Source: Pseudomonadota bacterium (GTDB lineage Bacteria > Pseudomonadota > Alphaproteobacteria > Rhizobiales > Rhizobiaceae). From it: 5,103 nt of DNA. The number at the start of each line of letters is the position of its first letter. Position 1 is the stretch's first letter. Shown one piece after another: positions 1 to 5,103 of the stretch. A program made the position numbers and the translations under genes. The DNA lies in contig JAEWFU010000258.1 in NCBI GenBank assembly GCA_023388675.1, forward strand, positions 1-5,103, read 5' to 3'. Under the pieces are notes generated by a model that saw only the letters and a list, made by a program, of their open reading frames with translations, made no database searches and was not told the DNA's origin.

Positions 1-317
1 GCATCATGGTCGTCTCGGCGGAGAAGTCGCAGCACCAGAACCGCGCCCGCGCCATGCAGATCCTGCGGGCGCGCCTCTACGACATGGAACGTACGAAGGC
101 CGCGGAAGAGCGATCCGAATCACGCCGCCTGCAGGTCGGCTCCGGCGACCGCTCGGAGCGCATCCGCACCTATAATTTTCCGCAAGGCCGTCTCACCGAC
201 CATCGCATCAACCTCACGCTCTACAAGCTCGACCGGGTGATGGAGGGCGAACTCGACGAAATCGTCGACGCGCTGATCGCCGACCATCAGTCGAAGCTCC
301 TTTCGGAGATGGGATAG
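1..317 (+). CDS. prfA: Peptide chain release factor 1 (RF1), C-terminal part; 5' end outside the window
   Basis: RF1 recognises UAA and UAG stop codons in the ribosomal A site and triggers hydrolysis of the peptidyl-tRNA ester in the cytoplasm. Only about the last 104 residues are present: the frame is open at the left edge (first full codon at base 3) and ends with TAG at 315-317. The apparent Met at base 6 is internal, because it aligns with the strand just after the GGQ loop ([19 protein letters not shown]. coli has [20 protein letters not shown]). The stretch [18 protein letters not shown] followed by [14 protein letters not shown] is the hallmark RF1 C-terminal block. RF2 differs here, so RF2 is unlikely. 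The catalytic GGQ and the codon-recognition PxT motif lie upstream and cannot be checked. prmC follows 38 bases downstream, as in many bacteria, which suggests one transcript. Confidence 0.96.
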   Translation, partial: IMVVSAEKSQHQNRARAMQILRARLYDMERTKAAEERSESRRLQVGSGDRSERIRTYNFPQGRLTDHRINLTLYKLDRVMEGELDEIVDALIADHQSKLLSEMG

Positions 318-355
318 TTGCAGGCGCCCGCGTCCCGTCATCCCTCTTTCGAACC

Positions 356-1225
356 ATGACTGGTGCGGTCCCCTTCCGTCTCGGCGCACTGGTCGTCCAC
401 GTCCGCCAGACCCTCACCAAGGCCGGCCTGACCGAAGCAGCGCTCGACGCTCGGCTGCTGGTCGAGCATTTCACGGACACCAGCCGTACCGACGCGATCA
501 CCGACCCTCAAAGGCCGGTGCCCGAGGAACAGGTTGCCGCCGTCCTGTCGGCGCTGGCGCGACGGATCGGTGGCGAGCCGGTTCACCGCATTATCGGCGC
601 GCGCGACTTCTACGGCATGCGGCTGACGCTGTCTCCGGGCACTCTGGAGCCGCGTCCCGATACCGAGGCGTTGGTGGACCTGGCTCTGCCCTTCGTGCGC
701 GCTGCGGCCGACCGGCACGGGACCTGCCGAATACTCGACCTCGGCACGGGAACCGGCGCGATCGCACTGGCGCTGCTGTCGCAGGAGCCCCGTTCTCAGG
801 CGGTCGGCGCGGATATTTCCGACGATGCGCTTGCAACCGCCGCAATCAATGCCGATATGACCGGCAACACCGGACGTTTCCAGGCGGTGCGCTCGCACTG
901 GTACAGCGAGATCGAGGGGCGGTTTCACATCATCGTCTCAAATCCGCCTTACATAACGTCCAATGATATATTGTCGCTGGAGCGCGAGGTGCGGGACCAT
1001 GACCCGCTTGCCGCGCTCGAGGGCGGGCCGGATGGCCTGGCGGCATATCGCGTGATCGCCGCAGGCGCGGCTCAATATCTGGAAGAGGGCGGCATTGCCG
1101 CTGTCGAGATCGGGCATGACCAGAGCGAGACGGTCGCCGCGATTTTCGCGGCTGCGGGATTCCGTTCAGCGGGCAGCGCGCGAGACCTCGCCGATGTGGT
1201 GCGAGCCCTTGCGTTCAGCCGCTAG
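356..1225 (+). CDS. prmC: Release factor glutamine N5-methyltransferase PrmC (HemK)
   Basis: PrmC uses S-adenosylmethionine to methylate the glutamine of the GGQ motif in RF1 and RF2, which raises termination efficiency. The 289-residue product is close to the usual length (E. coli 277). Residues 1-85 form the helical release-factor-binding domain. The Rossmann-like catalytic domain follows, with EPRPDTE (98-104), the SAM-binding motif DLGTGTGA (128-135), the acidic GADIS end of strand 2 (151-155) and the family signature NPPY (196-199), which holds the substrate glutamine. The conserved RDHDPLAALEGGPDGLAAYR block (213-232) supports PrmC over other NPPY methyltransferases such as PrmB. ATG 356 is the only ATG, GTG or TTG in this frame between the prfA stop and the conserved N-terminus. 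No clear Shine-Dalgarno sequence precedes it, so translation may be coupled to prfA or leaderless-like. All key motifs are intact. Confidence 0.96.
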   Translation: MTGAVPFRLGALVVHVRQTLTKAGLTEAALDARLLVEHFTDTSRTDAITDPQRPVPEEQVAAVLSALARRIGGEPVHRIIGARDFYGMRLTLSPGTLEPRPDTEALVDLALPFVRAAADRHGTCRILDLGTGTGAIALALLSQEPRSQAVGADISDDALATAAINADMTGNTGRFQAVRSHWYSEIEGRFHIIVSNPPYITSNDILSLEREVRDHDPLAALEGGPDGLAAYRVIAAGAAQYLEEGGIAAVEIGHDQSETVAAIFAAAGFRSAGSARDLADVVRALAFSR

Positions 1226-1327
1226 GGCCGGAATGGCGCAGTGCAGAAAACGCTTGGCAAGGATGGATATTGCGGATAGTTTCCGCCTACCGGATGAGAC
1301 GAAGCAGGCAGTGCTGTTATCGATTCG

Positions 1328-1340
1328 GTTCCCAGGGAAC
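1328..1340. repeat. 13-base inverted repeat (possible operator or leader hairpin)
   Basis: GTTCCCAGGGAAC is a perfect 6+1+6 dyad about 190 bases upstream of the DUF4167-type start codon. Its symmetry would suit a dimeric DNA-binding protein, and as RNA it could form a short GTTCC/GGAAC stem. I recognise no specific regulator, and a dyad this short can arise by chance. Confidence 0.35.
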
Positions 1341-1520
1341 AAGCTGCCTTCTTGCGTGAACGACGCCTCAAGCTTCGTGCGGGGATCGTCCGGCAACTGA
1401 CATGGATCGAGACAGGGATCGACGTGGCGGCGGCGCGAACCTAGCGGCTGATCGCCAATACCAACCTGAAGACGGCGGCAACGGATCCGCCTCTCCGGAA
1501 CGGACAGCATTCTCAACAGA

Positions 1521-1529
1521 AGAGAGAAG
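1521..1529 (+). promoter_or_regulatory. Purine-rich ribosome binding site that sets the DUF4167-type start
   Basis: AGAGAGAAG lies just before ATG 1531. It favours that start over the in-frame ATG at 1402, which would add 43 residues of low-conservation-looking sequence. The family normally begins with an MRP..QN.RMRGR motif, which is exactly what follows ATG 1531. Confidence 0.6.
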
Positions 1530-1530
1530 A

Positions 1531-2178
1531 ATGAGGCCACAGCAGAACAGGCGCATGCGCGGACGCGGCGGGAATGGCAACAATCCCAACCGGAAAGGTC
1601 CCAATCCGCTGACCCGCAGCTACGAGAGCAACGGGCCGGACGTGAAGATCAGGGGCTCCGCGCAGCAGATCGCCGAAAAATACACCACGCTGGCACGTGA
1701 CGCGCAGAGCGCGGGCGACCGGGTGATCGCGGAAAACTATCTGCAGCACGCCGAGCACTACAACCGCATCATCATGGCTGCGCAGGAAAACATGCCGCAG
1801 CAGCAGATGCGCAACCAGCGCGACGAGGATGACGAGGACGAAGAGGGTAACAGCTCCTCCGTCAACGAGCAGCCCACGCAGCAGCATCAGCACAACCAGC
1901 ACCAGAATCACAATCAGAACCGCAACAACGGCTCCGGTCCGCAGCCGGTGATCGAGGGCGTTCCCGCCGAGGTCGCGCTGAAGCAGGGTGGTGGTTCGGA
2001 GGCGTCCGCCGAGGTCGCGCCGGAAGGCGAGACCAATGGCGAAGAAACGCCTGCCGAGGCCGCGCCGCGTAAACCGCGCCGTCCGCGCCGCCCCCGCGTC
2101 AAAGCCGGCGAAGAAGCCGCGCCTGAGGGCGACCAGCCCTCGGGCAGCGACGAACCAGTCACGGAAGCCGCGCAATAG
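1531..2178 (+). CDS. DUF4167 domain-containing protein of unknown function
   Basis: This 215-residue, probably cytoplasmic protein has no signal peptide or membrane segment. I recognise the conserved Rhizobiales DUF4167 family from its N-terminus: a basic R/G/N-rich start (1-24), then KGPNPLTRSYESNGPDVKIR (22-41), then a helical part with AQQIAEKYTTLARDAQSAGD (44-63) and AENYLQHAEHYNRII (67-81). Its biochemical role is unknown to me. The remainder looks disordered: a Gln/Met segment (85-95), an acidic run DEDDEDEE (98-105), a Gln/Asn/His tract (114-133), an Ala/Glu/Pro-rich part and a basic KPRRPRRPRVKAG motif (181-193). The basic patches beside an acidic run suggest nucleic-acid binding, which is inference only. 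The gene is bounded upstream by a 305-base leader region and downstream by its own terminator, so it need not depend on the prfA-prmC transcript. A start at 1402 is possible but less likely. Confidence 0.88.
   Translation: MRPQQNRRMRGRGGNGNNPNRKGPNPLTRSYESNGPDVKIRGSAQQIAEKYTTLARDAQSAGDRVIAENYLQHAEHYNRIIMAAQENMPQQQMRNQRDEDDEDEEGNSSSVNEQPTQQHQHNQHQNHNQNRNNGSGPQPVIEGVPAEVALKQGGGSEASAEVAPEGETNGEETPAEAAPRKPRRPRRPRVKAGEEAAPEGDQPSGSDEPVTEAAQ
1879..1927 (+). repeat. Low-complexity CAG/CAC/CAA/AAC tract encoding Gln, His and Asn
   Basis: A run of C-A-rich codons (cag, cat, cac, aac, aat) encodes QQHQHNQHQNHNQNRN inside the DUF4167-type gene. It is imperfect, not a pure tandem repeat, and is purine-A rich compared with the GC-rich surroundings. 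Its length probably varies between relatives. Confidence 0.6.
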
Positions 2179-2202
2179 GCGCGCGCTCAATGACGAAAGC
2201 TG

Positions 2203-2229
2203 AAACGGCGGGCCTGTCCCGCCGTTTTT
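2203..2229 (+). terminator. Intrinsic (Rho-independent) terminator after the DUF4167-type gene
   Basis: AAACGGCGGG (2203-2212) pairs perfectly with CCCGCCGTTT (2218-2227) around the loop CCTGT. The pairing runs into a TTTTT run (2225-2229), and CGTTT follows. It begins 25 bases after the stop codon and separates this gene from the clpB promoter. Confidence 0.93.
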
Positions 2230-2252
2230 CGTTTGCGACGCCGCGTTGCGAT

Positions 2253-2281
2253 CTTGAGGTCATGGGAAAACATACCCATAT
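2253..2281 (+). promoter_or_regulatory. Candidate RpoH (sigma-32) heat-shock promoter of clpB
   Basis: CTTGAG (2253-2258, -35) and CCCATAT (2275-2281, -10) are separated by 16 bases. They resemble the heat-shock consensus CTTGAA with a CCCCAT-type -10 element, and also the alphaproteobacterial RpoH form (CTTGAC with CYTATNT). The site lies between the upstream terminator and clpB, a classic RpoH target. Transcription would start near 2288, leaving a leader of about 110 bases. Confidence 0.7.
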
Positions 2282-2357
2282 CCGCCAAAGCTGGACCTGC
2301 CGCAGCGGTCTTTTGACTTTGGTCATTGTCCAAGGGGGTCCGTCACCTGAATACTGA

Positions 2358-2381
2358 CCCGGTGCCGCGAAGCGGGCCGGG
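2358..2381 (+). other. GC-rich hairpin in the clpB leader
   Basis: CCCGG (2358-2362) can pair with CCGGG (2377-2381), and inside it CCGC (2365-2368) pairs with GCGG (2372-2375) around loop GAA; an asymmetric TG/G internal loop separates the two stems. It ends at the purine stretch GGAGGGA just before the translation start. It lacks a T-run, so it is not a terminator. It could influence ribosome access, but the GGAG at 2390-2393 is not itself inside the stem. Confidence 0.45.
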
Positions 2382-2389
2382 GAGGGAAT

Positions 2390-2393
2390 GGAG
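2390..2393 (+). promoter_or_regulatory. Ribosome binding site that sets the clpB start
   Basis: GGAG lies six bases before ATG 2400. The alternative ATG at 2388 has GGAGG only two bases upstream, which is too close. The family's usual start MN(I/L)EKYSERVRGF also corresponds to 2400. The upstream ATG would add only METL. Confidence 0.6.
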
Positions 2394-2399
2394 ACGCTT

Positions 2400-5006
<2,607 letters not shown>

Positions 5007-5027
5007 GCGAGGCCAACTCGAAAACAG

Positions 5028-5056
5028 AAAGGGCCGGTCATTAGACCGGCCCTTTT
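5028..5056 (+). terminator. Strong intrinsic terminator after clpB, possibly bidirectional
   Basis: AAAGGGCCGGTC (5028-5039) pairs perfectly with GACCGGCCCTTT (5044-5055) around the loop ATTA, and the 3' arm ends in TTTT (5053-5056). It starts 22 bases after the clpB stop. The A-rich flank (5021-5030) supplies a T-rich tail on the opposite strand, so it could also end a convergent transcript. Confidence 0.93.
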
Positions 5057-5069
5057 CCATGCCCTTCCG

Positions 5070-5103
5070 TCAGGCGCGCAAATCGGGAGGAGCGGCAAGA
5101 TAG
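5070..5103 (-). CDS. Possible C-terminal end of a convergent gene (partial, unidentified)
   Basis: On the minus strand one frame enters from the right edge, reads YLAAPPDLRA and stops with TGA (complement of 5070-5072), 14 bases before the hairpin that could terminate it. With only ten codons no family can be named, and an open frame this short is common by chance in GC-rich DNA. The bidirectional terminator is the main support. Confidence 0.22.
   Translation of the reverse strand, partial: YLAAPPDLRA

Larger units (their letters stand above)
1226..1530. other. 305-base gene-free region between prmC and the DUF4167-type gene; probable promoter and leader
   Basis: I find no convincing gene on either strand. 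A frame-2 stretch (1298-1444, 48 sense codons then TAG) reads like protein but has no ATG or GTG near its beginning. No hairpin followed by a T-run is seen, so prmC transcription may read through. The region holds a 13-base dyad GTTCCCAGGGAAC (1328-1340) and a hairpin, stem GCGT/ACGC around loop GAACG (1354-1366), that can be extended by CTT/AAG with a three-base bulge. It probably contains the promoter and 5' leader of the next gene. A weak sigma-70-like candidate is TTGGCA at 1254-1259 with TAGTTT at 1277-1282 (17-base spacing), which is too weak to list separately. Confidence 0.5.

Noticed and set aside
338..928. 196-codon minus-strand frame opposite prmC
   Set aside because: It is a shadow of prmC, whose motifs are all intact on the plus strand; no family resemblance is seen.
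1095..1400. 101-codon plus-strand frame overlapping the prmC end and leader
   Set aside because: It overlaps prmC by 131 bases in another frame, has no evident ribosome binding site, and its product resembles no known protein.
1402..1530. 43-residue N-terminal extension of the DUF4167-type protein from ATG 1402
   Set aside because: ATG 1531 has a better ribosome binding site and begins with the family's typical MRP..QN start. The extension shows no recognisable conserved sequence.
1513..2190. 225-codon minus-strand frame with hydrophobic Val/Leu stretches opposite the DUF4167-type gene
   Set aside because: The apparent membrane-like segments are the complement of the Gln/Asn/Asp/Glu codons of the real gene.
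2358..2381. GC-rich hairpin upstream of clpB as a terminator or attenuator
   Set aside because: No T-run follows the stem; purines follow instead, so termination there is unlikely.

Overview
The window is GC-rich with strong G/C bias at third codon positions. Its gene order, prfA (3' end), prmC, a DUF4167-type protein, then clpB, points to an alphaproteobacterium of the order Hyphomicrobiales (Rhizobiales), probably near Mesorhizobium, Rhizobium or Brucella. That assignment rests on recalled gene order and on the typical rhizobial starts of the DUF4167 protein (MRPQQNRRMRGRG...) and ClpB (MNIEKYSERVRGF...); no search was run. No mobile element, CRISPR array, tRNA or rRNA is visible, and this looks like a conserved chromosomal core region.

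Layout. Bases 1-317 hold the C-terminal end of peptide chain release factor 1. After 38 bases comes prmC (356-1225), the methyltransferase that modifies the GGQ glutamine of release factors, so enzyme and substrate are probably co-transcribed. A gene-free stretch of 305 bases (1226-1530) follows. It probably carries the promoter and leader of the next gene and contains a 13-base dyad and a small hairpin. The DUF4167-type gene (1531-2178) encodes a 215-residue protein with a conserved N-terminal part and a long, compositionally biased, probably disordered tail. A strong intrinsic terminator (2203-2229) closes it.

Between that terminator and clpB lies a good match to an RpoH (sigma-32) heat-shock promoter (CTTGAG, 16 bases, CCCATAT; 2253-2281). 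It is followed by a leader of about 110 bases with a GC-rich hairpin just before the ribosome binding site. clpB (2400-5006) encodes a full-length ClpB disaggregase with both ATPase modules intact. It ends at a second strong terminator (5028-5056), which is A-rich on one side and T-rich on the other and could work in both directions. The last ~30 bases may be the end of a convergent minus-strand gene.

Functionally there are three units: a translation-termination pair (prfA-prmC), a lineage-specific protein of unknown role, and a separately transcribed heat-shock gene. I see no new multi-gene system. The least understood parts are the DUF4167-type protein with its leader, and the structured clpB leader.
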